Source: Methylobacterium sp. (GTDB taxonomy: Bacteria > Pseudomonadota > Alphaproteobacteria > Rhizobiales > Beijerinckiaceae). From it: a stretch of 34,655 bases of DNA. The stretch is taken from the NCBI GenBank assembly GCA_013823325.1, contig PNLY01000059.1, forward strand, positions 1 to 34,655, written 5' to 3'. Below are positions 26,862 to 34,284 of this stretch, one piece after another (position 1 is the stretch's first letter; each line of letters opens with the position of its first letter). Position numbers and translations under genes: made by a program. The notes beneath the pieces are model-generated. The model ran no database searches. It was not told where the DNA came from and worked only from the letters and a program-made list of their open reading frames with translations.

Positions 26862-28268
26862 CTATCGGATCATGCCCATGGTGCGGGGCAGCCAGAGCGT
26901 CAGCTCGGGAATGAAGGTGATTGCGAGCAGCGCCGCGAAGAGCGGCACCAGCCAGGGCAGGATCGCCATGGTCGTGCGCTCGACCGAGAGCTTGGCGACG
27001 CGCGAAAGCACGAACAGCACCATGCCGAGCGGCGGATGCAGCAATCCGATCATCAGGTTGAGCGTCAGGATCAGGCCAAAATGGATCGGGTCGACGCCGA
27101 GCTTCAGCGCGATCGGCAGCAGGATCGGCACGACGATGGTGATCGCCGCGATGGTGTCAAGGAAGCAGCCGATGAAGAGCAGCAGCAGGTTGACCAGGAT
27201 CAGGAACACCCATTTGTTCTGGGTGAAGCCGAGGATCAGGTCGGAGAGCAGCTGCGCCGTCTGCGAGACCGTCAGCAGCCAGGCGAAAATCGAGGCGGCC
27301 GTGACGATGAACAGCACCGAGGCGGTGGTCTCGATCGTGTCGAAGGTCGCCTTGGTCAGGCTGCGCATGGTCATCGAGCGGTAGCGCACGAGGCCGAGGA
27401 AGAGCGACCAGATCACCGCGGCGGCGGCCGCCTCGGTCGGCGTGAACCAGCCCATGGTCATGCCGCCGATCAGGATGACCGGCGTCATCAGCGCCATCAC
27501 CGCCGAGAAGTCGAAATAATAGTCCATGGCCAGGAGCACGGCGAGCGCGATGCCGATGGCGAGGTTGGGGTCGAGCCCGGCGAAGACCAGGCCATAGGCC
27601 AGGACCGGGAAGCCCATGACGACCAGCACCTCGATGCCGGCCGAGCCGAGCTCGCGCAGTGAGAACGCCGTGTCCGAGCCCCATTTGTAGATGCGCGCGA
27701 AGATCGCGACCGTCGCCATCATGAACAGCGTCATGACCACGCCGGGGATGACGCCGCCGAGGAAGAGCGCGCCGATCGAAGTGTTCGACATCATGCCGTA
27801 GATGACGAAGGGCAAGGATGGCGGGATGATCGGCCCGAGCGTGGCGGAGGCGGCGGTGACGCCGACCGCGACCTCGGTCGAGTAGCCATGGTCCTTCATC
27901 GCCTTGATCTCGATCGTGCCGATGCCGGCGGCGTCGGCGATCGCCGTGCCGGACATGCCGGAGAAGATCACCGAGCCGATGATGTTCACCTGGGCGAGGC
28001 CGCCGCGCATCCAGCCGACGAGGGCGACGGCGAAGGCGTAGATGCGGCCGGTGACACCGGCGATATTCATCAGATTGCCGGCGAGGATGAAGAACGGCAC
28101 CGCCAGCAGCGGGAAGCTCTCGACGCCGGCGATCATACGCTGGGCCAGGATCACGTCCGGCACAGTGCCGGAAACGAGGATGAAGGCGAGCGAGGCGACG
28201 GCCATCGCAATGGCGACCGGCACGCCGAGCACCATCAGGCCGAGGAAGGTTCCGAGCAGGATCAGCAT
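26862..28268 (-). CDS. TRAP transporter large permease (DctM)
   Basis: 468 residues, almost entirely hydrophobic with about a dozen membrane segments. DctM features include VESFPLLAVPFFILAGNLMN, NIIGSVIFSGMSGTAIADAAG, SATLGPIIPPSLPFVIYG and NLMIGLLHPPLGMVLFV near the end. It forms the sodium- or proton-coupled channel subunit that imports the ligand delivered by DctP. It starts 4 bases after the DctQ gene, so it is in the same operon. It is longer than the usual ~425 residues because of an extended middle region (around ARIYKWGSDTAFSLRELG). The ligand cannot be told from this subunit. Confidence 0.94.
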   Translation of the reverse strand: MLILLGTFLGLMVLGVPVAIAMAVASLAFILVSGTVPDVILAQRMIAGVESFPLLAVPFFILAGNLMNIAGVTGRIYAFAVALVGWMRGGLAQVNIIGSVIFSGMSGTAIADAAGIGTIEIKAMKDHGYSTEVAVGVTAASATLGPIIPPSLPFVIYGMMSNTSIGALFLGGVIPGVVMTLFMMATVAIFARIYKWGSDTAFSLRELGSAGIEVLVVMGFPVLAYGLVFAGLDPNLAIGIALAVLLAMDYYFDFSAVMALMTPVILIGGMTMGWFTPTEAAAAAVIWSLFLGLVRYRSMTMRSLTKATFDTIETTASVLFIVTAASIFAWLLTVSQTAQLLSDLILGFTQNKWVFLILVNLLLLFIGCFLDTIAAITIVVPILLPIALKLGVDPIHFGLILTLNLMIGLLHPPLGMVLFVLSRVAKLSVERTTMAILPWLVPLFAALLAITFIPELTLWLPRTMGMIR

Positions 28269-28272
28269 GGGG

Positions 28273-28851
28273 TCAGGCCTCCGAGCCGTCGAAGGCCGAG
28301 GGACGCTCGAGCACGGAATAGCCGCGGCGCCAGTTCTGCCAGGCGACCTGGATCGCGCGCAGCGTCATCAACGCGAAGGCAACGACGACGGCGTAGAACA
28401 CCGGGGATTTCGGGAACTGGATCGTCGTCATCATCTCGTCGGGAATGAGCTGGGCGTAGCGATGGGTCAGCACCGTGCCATAGGCGAAGAAACCGATGCG
28501 AATGATGTCGACCGCTGTCGAAAGTGCCCGCCCGGCCCCGGGCGACAGATAGCGATAGAGGAAGTCGACCTGGATGTGCCTGGAAGCGCGCACGCAGAGC
28601 GAGGAGCCGAGGAAGACGACGACGATCAGCGCGTAGATCGCGATCTCCTCGGTCCAGGCAAAGCTGTCGTTGAGGACATAGCGGGTAAAGAACTGCGCCA
28701 CGACGCAGGCGACCATCAGCCAGAAGGCGGCGAGCGTCACCCAGTCCTCGAGGCCATAGTCGGAGAGATCGGCCGGTGGCGGCGCCTCGTCGAAGACGTG
28801 GGCGATTTCCTCGCTGGTGACTTGGGTGTGGACTTCCGGCGTCGTGGTCAT
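28273..28851 (-). CDS. TRAP transporter small permease (DctQ)
   Basis: 192 residues with four predicted membrane segments and the DctQ features FTRYVLNDSFAWTEEIAIYALIVV and RASRHIQVDF. A cytoplasmic N-terminal extension of about 35 residues (TTTPEVHTQVTSEEIAHVFD) precedes the first helix. The protein joins the large permease in the inner membrane. It is followed 4 bases later by the large-permease gene, and preceded by a 188-base gap with repeat sequence before the DctP gene. Confidence 0.92.
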   Translation of the reverse strand: MTTTPEVHTQVTSEEIAHVFDEAPPPADLSDYGLEDWVTLAAFWLMVACVVAQFFTRYVLNDSFAWTEEIAIYALIVVVFLGSSLCVRASRHIQVDFLYRYLSPGAGRALSTAVDIIRIGFFAYGTVLTHRYAQLIPDEMMTTIQFPKSPVFYAVVVAFALMTLRAIQVAWQNWRRGYSVLERPSAFDGSEA

Positions 28852-28947
28852 CGCTCACTCTTCGCTTCGACAGTCCTCGACCGTCATGCTCTCCCTTGTG
28901 GCGAGCATCCAGGTCTTGAACACGGCCTTGGCCGCAGGAAGACGTGG

Positions 28948-29021
28948 ATGGTCGGGACAAGCCCGACCATGACGGAAAAGGCGGCCTTCAATACCCTCGG
29001 GGCAAGCCTACCGACTTGCCC
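28948..29021. repeat. Palindromic repeats between dctP and dctQ
   Basis: ATGGTCGGG-acaag-CCCGACCAT (28948-28970) is a perfect 9-base inverted repeat. GGGCAAG (29000-29006) pairs with CTTGCCC (29015-29021). This is a common dispersed palindromic-element style in this group. Placed after dctP, the hairpins may stabilise dctP mRNA or reduce read-through, giving more binding protein than permease. The 188-base gap 28852-29039 holds no gene. Confidence 0.6.
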
Positions 29022-29039
29022 GGGAATGACGGCGTCAGC

Positions 29040-30011
29040 TCACTTGATCGCCTGGATGCGCTCCCAGTCGGCCTTGCGGTAGCCGTACTGCTCGAAGCTG
29101 ACGTTCTTCTGGACCGCGGCGAGGAAGTCTGCCTTGTCGATCTCGGTGACCGAGAGACCCTTGTCCTTGAAGACCTGGACCAGCTTGGTTTCGTCGGCCT
29201 GGATCTTCTTGGTGGCGCGCTCGGCCGCCTCCTGGGCGACGTCGGTGAAGATCTTCCTGTCCTCGGGCGAGAGCTTGGCCCAGAGCTGCTTCGAGACCAC
29301 CGTGTTGAGGTGATCGACGATGTGGCCAGTCAGGATGATATGCTTCTGGACCTCGTAGAACTTCTTGGCGTCGATGGTGTTGAGCGGGTTCTCCTGCGCC
29401 TCGACGGTGCCGTTCTGCAAGGCGAGATAGACCTCTGCGAAAGCGATCGGCGTGGTGTTGGCGCCGCAGGCGCGCGGCATGGCGAGATAGGCCGGCACGT
29501 CGGGGACGCGGATCTTCAGGCCCTTCATGTCGGCGCAGGTCTTGATCGGCTTGTTCGAGGTGGTGTGGCGCGTGCCGTAATAGGTCACGGCCAGGATCTG
29601 GTGGCCGCTCTTCTCCTCATAGCCCTTGGCCATCTCCTTGAAGACGTCGCTCTTCACATAGGCGAGGAGATGATCCGGGCCGCGGAAGATGAAGGGGTAA
29701 TAGGTCACGCCGATCGGCGGGTAGGCACGGGCGGCGAAGCTCGAGCCCGAGATGATCATGTCGACCGTGCCGAGCGTCAGGCCCTGGTTGATGTCGGTCT
29801 CCTTGCCGAGCTGCGAAGCCGGATAGACCGTGATCTCGTATTTGCCGTTGGTGCGCTTCTTGATCTCGTCGGCGGCCCAGACCGACTCTGTGTGGAATGG
29901 CTCGGAGGTCTCGTAGACATGCGCCCATTTCAGCTTGGTCTGTCCTAGAGCCGGCGCAGCGGCGAAGAGGGCACCGGCGGCGAGCGCGGCGAGAGCGTAA
30001 TGCAACTTCAT
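29040..30011 (-). CDS. TRAP transporter substrate-binding protein (DctP family)
   Basis: 323 residues from the ATG at 30011, with GGGAGGA 7 bases upstream. A Sec signal peptide (MKLHYALAALAAGALFAAAPALGQ) precedes the mature protein beginning TKLKWAHVYETSEPFHTESV. Family blocks: LGKETDINQGLTLGTVDMIISG, MKGLKIRVPDVPAYLAMPRACGANTTPIAF, and EVYLALQNGTVEAQENPLNTI, which includes the carboxylate-clamping arginine region (IRVPDVP). It binds an organic-acid-type ligand in the periplasm. The gene follows the GntR regulator by 43 bases on the same strand. The ligand is unknown. Confidence 0.93.
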   Translation of the reverse strand: MKLHYALAALAAGALFAAAPALGQTKLKWAHVYETSEPFHTESVWAADEIKKRTNGKYEITVYPASQLGKETDINQGLTLGTVDMIISGSSFAARAYPPIGVTYYPFIFRGPDHLLAYVKSDVFKEMAKGYEEKSGHQILAVTYYGTRHTTSNKPIKTCADMKGLKIRVPDVPAYLAMPRACGANTTPIAFAEVYLALQNGTVEAQENPLNTIDAKKFYEVQKHIILTGHIVDHLNTVVSKQLWAKLSPEDRKIFTDVAQEAAERATKKIQADETKLVQVFKDKGLSVTEIDKADFLAAVQKNVSFEQYGYRKADWERIQAIK

Positions 30012-30054
30012 TGTTTGTCCTCCCTGAAGGTCACGAATAAGGTCTGGCCTTGCG

Positions 30055-30807
30055 TCATTTGATCGGGCGCGGCCGGCGCTGACGCTCGCCTGCCCGCTTG
30101 AGGTCGGCGTCGCCGAAGCTCTGCGAAAAACGCTCCTGCGAAGCCTGGAGATGAGCGCACATCGCCGCACGCGCCGCCTCGCGATCACCGCTTGTGAGCG
30201 CCACATGAATTGCCCGGTGCTCGCGTGCCGCCGAGCGCCAGGAGTCCTCGTTCTCGAAATACTGAGCGAGCTGGCGGAAATACGGGCTCATGCGCTGGTC
30301 GAAGAGCTCGCCGACGCAGCGCACCAGCACGGTGTTCCCCAGCATCGCCGCGATCTCGACATGGAAGGCGCGGTCGAGCGCGATCAGTTGCTCCGCCGGA
30401 AGCCCGGACTGCTCCATCTGGTCGAGGATGCCGGCGAGCCCTGCCAGTTGCGTAGGTGTCGCCTGCGCTGCGGCTTCAGCCGCGACCCCGCCCTCGACCA
30501 GGCGGCGCGCCGCCAGCACCTCGAACGGCCCCTCGACGGGAAAACCGGCTCCGGCGAGCTGCGCCGCGGCCTGGGCGGGATCGACGACATAGACGCCCGA
30601 ACCCATGCGGATGCGCACGCGGCCCTCGACTTCGAGCGCGATCAGCGCCTCACGGACAGATGGGCGGGAGACACCAAGCTTCTCGGCGAGCTCGCGCTCG
30701 GGCGGCAGACGACTGCCAACTGGGAATTCACGCTGGTCGATGAGATGGCGCAATTGATCGGCGATCTGCCGATATAGGCGTGGCGACTCGACGACTGCGA
30801 GCGGCAT
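30055..30807 (-). CDS. GntR-family (FadR/FCD subfamily) transcriptional regulator
   Basis: 250 residues from the ATG at 30807 (GGGGAG upstream); the frame continues upstream without resemblance to the family. The winged HTH covers about residues 10-75 (RLYRQIADQLRHLIDQREFPVGSRLPPE, RELAEKLGVSRPSVREALIALEVEG, IRMGSGVYV). The C-terminal FCD ligand domain has AARRLVEGGVAAEAAAQA, DRAFHVEIAAMLGN and EHRAIHVALTSGDREAARAAM, with Asp/His residues that bind metal in this family. Such regulators usually respond to a small organic acid and control the neighbouring uptake genes. It heads the operon regulator-dctP-dctQ-dctM. Confidence 0.92.
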   Translation of the reverse strand: MPLAVVESPRLYRQIADQLRHLIDQREFPVGSRLPPERELAEKLGVSRPSVREALIALEVEGRVRIRMGSGVYVVDPAQAAAQLAGAGFPVEGPFEVLAARRLVEGGVAAEAAAQATPTQLAGLAGILDQMEQSGLPAEQLIALDRAFHVEIAAMLGNTVLVRCVGELFDQRMSPYFRQLAQYFENEDSWRSAAREHRAIHVALTSGDREAARAAMCAHLQASQERFSQSFGDADLKRAGERQRRPRPIK

Positions 30808-30854
30808 CTGCTCCCCGGACCCTTCCCTGCGCCGCTCGTTGGCACGGCATCGAT

Positions 30855-30875
30855 TTGGCCATGTGGTCAGGCCAA
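30855..30875. promoter_or_regulatory. Candidate operator of the FCD-GntR regulator
   Basis: TTGGCC (30855-30860) and GGCCAA (30870-30875) enclose TGGTC-A-GGCCA (30864-30874), a near-palindrome of the type bound by FadR-subfamily regulators. It lies 50-70 bases before the regulator ATG, where autoregulation would act. Confidence 0.4.
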
Positions 30876-30892
30876 TTTCGGGAGGGAAGGAA

Positions 30893-30927
30893 CCACCATA
30901 CCGGCCTGGAGTCAACCGGTATGGTGG
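30893..30927 (-). terminator. Long inverted repeat after the ABC operon
   Basis: CCACCATACCGG and CCGGTATGGTGG are perfect 12-base arms with 11 bases between, 8 bases downstream of the ATPase stop. On the minus strand only a short T/C tract follows. Best read as terminator of the ABC operon, though a large palindrome here could also be an operator for the regulator gene downstream. Confidence 0.55.
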
Positions 30928-30934
30928 CTGCGCG

Positions 30935-31720
30935 TCAGTGCGCCTCTGCCGCCAGCACCGCCTCGACCCGGATCTCCTCGACCAGCCGCTCCTTGAGCGC
31001 GACGAACTCTGGCGTGGTCTTGATCGTGTAGGGCCGGGGATGCGGCAGCTCGACCGCGATGTCGGCCTTGATTCGGCCGGGCCTTGCGCTCATCACCACG
31101 ACGCGCGAGCCGACGAAGATCGCCTCCTCGATGTCGTGGGTGACGAAGAGCACGGTCTTCTGCTCGCGCTCCCAGATGCCGAGCAGCATCTCCTGCATCA
31201 GCGCCCTGGTCTGGTTGTCGAGGGCGCCGAAGGGCTCGTCGAGCAGCAGGATCTTGGGATCGTTGGCGAGCGCGCGGGCGATCGCCGTGCGCTGCTGCAT
31301 GCCGCCGGAGAGCTGCTTGGGGAAATGGTCGACGAAGCCGGAAAGCCCGACGCGCTCGGCCCATTTGCGGGCGATGTCGAGGCGCTCGCGCTCCGGTACG
31401 CCCTTTTCGCGCAGGCCGAAGGCGATGTTCTGCACCACGCTCAGCCAAGGGAAGAGCGTGTAGCTCTGGAAGACGAAGCCGCGATCGGCGCCTGGCCCGG
31501 TGACGGGAGCGCCGTCGAGCAGGATCTTGCCCTCGCTCGCCGTCTCAAGCCCGCCGATGATGCGCAGCAGCGTTGACTTCCCGCAGCCGGAGGGGCCGAG
31601 GATCGTGATGAAGTCGTTGTCGGCGACACTCAGCGAAGTCGGCATCAGCGCCCGCGTCGGCTGGCCCTTGCCTCTAGCCGGGAAGACCTTGCCGACCTGG
31701 TCGATCAGGAGCTTGCTCAT
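30935..31720 (-). CDS. ABC transporter ATP-binding protein (NitT/TauT/SsuB type)
   Basis: 261 residues from the ATG at 31720, which overlaps the permease stop by four bases. Complete nucleotide-binding set: Walker A GPSGCGKST (42-50), Q-loop Gln85, signature LSGGMQQR (137-144), Walker B ILLLDEP (157-163) and the switch His195 in VTHDIEEA. The FQSYTLFPWLSVVQNIAFGL segment is typical of nitrate/taurine/sulfonate-type importers. It powers uptake through the permease encoded just upstream. Last gene of the operon, followed by a large hairpin. Confidence 0.95.
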   Translation of the reverse strand: MSKLLIDQVGKVFPARGKGQPTRALMPTSLSVADNDFITILGPSGCGKSTLLRIIGGLETASEGKILLDGAPVTGPGADRGFVFQSYTLFPWLSVVQNIAFGLREKGVPERERLDIARKWAERVGLSGFVDHFPKQLSGGMQQRTAIARALANDPKILLLDEPFGALDNQTRALMQEMLLGIWEREQKTVLFVTHDIEEAIFVGSRVVVMSARPGRIKADIAVELPHPRPYTIKTTPEFVALKERLVEEIRVEAVLAAEAH

Positions 31721-32490
31721 GCCTGCGCCCACGGAAACAGGCGCTGGTTGACCGCCTTGAAGAGGAAATCGGAGATCAGCCCGATCAGGCCGATGACGAT
31801 GATGCCGAAGATGATCTGCCCGGTGTTCAGCAGCGCCTGGCTGTCGGTGATCATGTGGCCGATGCCGGAGGACGAGCCGATCAGTTCCGCGACGATGACA
31901 TAGGTCCAGGCCCAGCCGAGGACGAGGCGGAAGATCTCGGCGATCTCCGGCGCGGCATTGGGCAGGAGCACGCGGCGTACCACCGAGGAATCGCTGGCGC
32001 CGAGCGTGTAGGCGGCATCGACGAGGTCGCGCCGGATGCCGCCGACCGCGACCGCGATCATCAGCACGAGCTGGAAGAACGAGCCGATGAAGATGACCAG
32101 CAGCTTCTGCGTCTCGCCGATACCGGCCCAGAGGATCAAGAGCGGGATGAAGGCAGAGGCCGGCAGATAGCGTGCGAAGGAGACGAAGGGCTCGAGGAAG
32201 GCCTCGACCGGCTTATAGGCGCCCATCAAGATGCCGAGCGGCAGCGCGAAGACGACGGCGAGGATGAAGCCGCCAACGACGCGCCAGATCGTCATGCCGA
32301 TATCGACGATGAAGCCGTGGTTGACGAGCAGGTTCCAGCCTTCGCCCACCATGGTCAGCGGATCGGCGAGGAAGAGCTTCTGGACATAGCCGCCGAAGGT
32401 CGCGACCGACCAGACCGCGACGAAGAGCGCGAAGAAGGCGATGCCGTAGCCGACACGGGCGGCGGCGGAGACCGGCTGGAGTGGTTTCAT
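31717..32490 (-). CDS. ABC transporter permease (NitT/TauT type)
   Basis: 257 residues with about six membrane helices and the BPD_transp_1 coupling motif region (LGASDSSVVRRVLLPNAAPEIAEIFRLVLGWAWTYVIVAEL, i.e. the EAA-like loop). The start overlaps the glycosylase stop by ATGA and the stop overlaps the ATPase start by ATGA. It forms the inner-membrane channel of an importer for a small, probably nitrogen- or sulfur-containing, ligand. The pair with the ATPase downstream and the binding protein upstream is interrupted by the glycosylase gene. Confidence 0.93.
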   Translation of the reverse strand: MKPLQPVSAAARVGYGIAFFALFVAVWSVATFGGYVQKLFLADPLTMVGEGWNLLVNHGFIVDIGMTIWRVVGGFILAVVFALPLGILMGAYKPVEAFLEPFVSFARYLPASAFIPLLILWAGIGETQKLLVIFIGSFFQLVLMIAVAVGGIRRDLVDAAYTLGASDSSVVRRVLLPNAAPEIAEIFRLVLGWAWTYVIVAELIGSSSGIGHMITDSQALLNTGQIIFGIIVIGLIGLISDFLFKAVNQRLFPWAQA

Positions 32491-33008
32491 CTCTTGAGAC
32501 TTGTTTCCTTCACGAGAGTGGCGAGTTCGCGCCAGGGCTCGATGGACCAGTAGCCGGAGGCTGCCCCTGAGGTAGAGGGCAGGATGAAGACGCGGCTTCC
32601 TACAAGCAGGGATGGCTGGAGACCATAGGCGAGCGTCAGTCCCCTCTCCTCTCCCAGTGCGGCCTGGGCGGCACGCTTGCCGTTGAAGGCGACGATCGCC
32701 GGCGCGTGCTCGCGGATCTTGGCCAGGAAACCGGTGATGTCGACATGGTGCCGGATCAGCGCCGTGTCGGGGCCGGACGTCCGCTTGGCGACATCGGTGA
32801 AGCCGATGCCGTATCGCGGCAGTTCCCGGAAATCCATCGGGCCGAGCGGCTCGGGAATCAGCCCGGTGTCGAACAGGGTTTTCCAGAACTTGTTGCCGGG
32901 ACCGGCATAATAGGCGCCCAGCCGGGCGGAGACCGCTCCGGCCTGCGTGCCGCAGAAGACGACATGCAGGCCGGCGGTCAGAACGTCCGGCAGGACGTCA
33001 TCGCTCAC
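32487..33008 (-). CDS. Mug-like mismatch-specific / uracil-DNA glycosylase
   Basis: 173 residues from GTG at 33008. The MUG/UDG-superfamily fold shows VVFCGTQAGAVSARLGAYYAGPGNKFW (motif 1 GTQAG at 20-24, GPGNKFW at 36-42), GIGFTDVAKR, VAFNGKRAA and the C-terminal motif LPSTSGAA (143-150). E. coli Mug has GINPG with a catalytic Asn; here the same position is Gln22, and relatives of this branch commonly differ there. It should excise a damaged or mismatched base (uracil or ethenocytosine class) from DNA. It is oddly placed: it overlaps the binding-protein gene by four bases upstream (GTGA) and the permease gene by four bases downstream, so it is translationally embedded in an ABC importer operon. 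Confidence 0.88.
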   Translation of the reverse strand: MSDDVLPDVLTAGLHVVFCGTQAGAVSARLGAYYAGPGNKFWKTLFDTGLIPEPLGPMDFRELPRYGIGFTDVAKRTSGPDTALIRHHVDITGFLAKIREHAPAIVAFNGKRAAQAALGEERGLTLAYGLQPSLLVGSRVFILPSTSGAASGYWSIEPWRELATLVKETSLKR

Positions 33009-33967
33009 TTGCCGGCGACGTACTTGGTCTCGACCAGCGTGTTGATGTCGGGCTTGGCCTTGATCAGGCCGATCTCCAGCAGCAGCTCGGCGGCCTTGGT
33101 GGTGAAGGCCTGCCACTCGCCCTCGAAGAACTTCTTATTGCCCTCGGCGTCGGACCAGCGCAGATAGCCGGCCGACTTGCCGAACTGCTCGCCGGTCTGC
33201 TTCACATCGGCGCCCATGATGCCATACGCCTTGTCCTTCTCGGCCTTGATCATTGCCAGCGCGTCGAAATAGCTCTTGGTCAGCGCCTTAGCGGCCGCGT
33301 CGTTCTCGGCCAGGAACTTCGGGGTGCAGCCGAAGGTGTCCATCACCATCGGATAGTCGAGCGTGGTGGCGATGATCTTGCCGGCCTCGGGCTTCTCGCG
33401 CACGGCGGAGAGATAGGGCTCATAGGTCATGGCGGCGTCGTTCTGGCCGGCGATGAAGGCCTGCGCCGCCGGGCCCGGCTCCATGTTGACGACGCTGACG
33501 TCCTTCACCGACATGCCGTTCTCCTTGAGGATCCAGGCAAGGGCGAAATAGGGCGAGGTGCCGGGCGCGGAGGCCGCGACCGTCTTGCCCTTGAGATCCT
33601 TGATCGAGGCGGTCGAGCCGCGCACGGCCATGCCGTCGGCGCCATAGCTCTTGTCGAGCTGGAAGATCTGCTTGGTCTTGATGCCGGCGGCGTCCCAGAC
33701 GATCCAGGTCTCGACCGTGGTCGCGGCGCATTGGATGGCGCCGGAGGCCATGGCGAGATGGCGGTCCTTCTGCGGGATTTTCTGGATCGTCACATCGAGG
33801 CCGTTCTTGGCGAAGATGCCGGCCTCCTTGGCGAGCACCAGCGGCGCGAAGCCGGTCCAGCCGGAAATGCCGATGGCGACCTTGGTCTGCGCCTGCGCGC
33901 CTCCGGCGGTCACGAGGGCGGAAAGGCCGATCCCGGCCAGCATCCCGATACGCTTCAAACCAGTCAT
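33005..33967 (-). CDS. ABC transporter substrate-binding protein (NitT/TauT, NMT1-like)
   Basis: 320 residues from the ATG at 33967, with AAAGG 7 bases upstream; the frame extends further upstream but the signal peptide fixes this start. Signal peptide MTGLKRIGMLAGIGLSALVTAGGAQAQ ends at AQA-Q. The mature protein starts TKVAIGISGWTGFAPLVLAKEAGIF, with GLDVTIQKIPQKDRH, LKGKTVAASAPGTSPYFALAWIL and AFIAGQNDAAMTYEPYLS, all typical of the nitrate/sulfonate/taurine/pyrimidine-precursor binding group. It delivers a small ligand in the periplasm. It heads the operon; a HutC-type palindrome core lies about 100 bases upstream, hinting at a histidine- or urocanate-related ligand. The ligand is otherwise unknown. 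Confidence 0.92.
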   Translation of the reverse strand: MTGLKRIGMLAGIGLSALVTAGGAQAQTKVAIGISGWTGFAPLVLAKEAGIFAKNGLDVTIQKIPQKDRHLAMASGAIQCAATTVETWIVWDAAGIKTKQIFQLDKSYGADGMAVRGSTASIKDLKGKTVAASAPGTSPYFALAWILKENGMSVKDVSVVNMEPGPAAQAFIAGQNDAAMTYEPYLSAVREKPEAGKIIATTLDYPMVMDTFGCTPKFLAENDAAAKALTKSYFDALAMIKAEKDKAYGIMGADVKQTGEQFGKSAGYLRWSDAEGNKKFFEGEWQAFTTKAAELLLEIGLIKAKPDINTLVETKYVAGK

Positions 33968-34063
33968 GACGAACCTTTCCCCACTTGTTCCCGCCTGCGG
34001 CGGACGCCCCGGCAAACGCAGCCCGATCGCGCCCATAGAGCAAGCTTCGTTCCAAATCACGTT

Positions 34064-34079
34064 AAATGCATATGCAAAC
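34064..34079. promoter_or_regulatory. Third HutC-type palindrome, upstream of the ABC-glycosylase operon
   Basis: AAATGCATATGCAAAC contains the perfect 10-base palindrome TGCATATGCA (34067-34076), the same core as the two hut operators at 16913-16954; read on the minus strand TTTGCATATGCA is shared over 12 bases. It is about 100 bases before the binding-protein start (minus strand) and about 210 bases before the ThDP-enzyme start (plus strand). Confidence 0.6.
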
Positions 34080-34284
34080 CGGTCAAGGCGTTGTGCCGGA
34101 CGAAGGAAAGCTCCGTGTTTGATGACGGGCGCAAGCCCTACCCCCGCGTGCGGTGGGAAGGGAACGCGCTGATCACCGCCGCTTGGGGAAGCAATGACAT
34201 TCTCTTGTTTGACACTGAAGTAGCGATCCCTTCCCCTCGGCGGGATCGGCGCGGTGCGCCTTGGCTATCGAGAGGTCCTGACGG
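34080..34284. other. Divergent intergenic region without a gene
   Basis: No coding feature is supported here. GGGAAGGGA (about 34151-34159) and TCCCTTCCC (about 34229-34237) are inverted copies about 70 bases apart and may be the remains of a dispersed palindromic repeat. GAGAGG just before 34285 is the likely ribosome site of the next gene. Confidence 0.35.
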
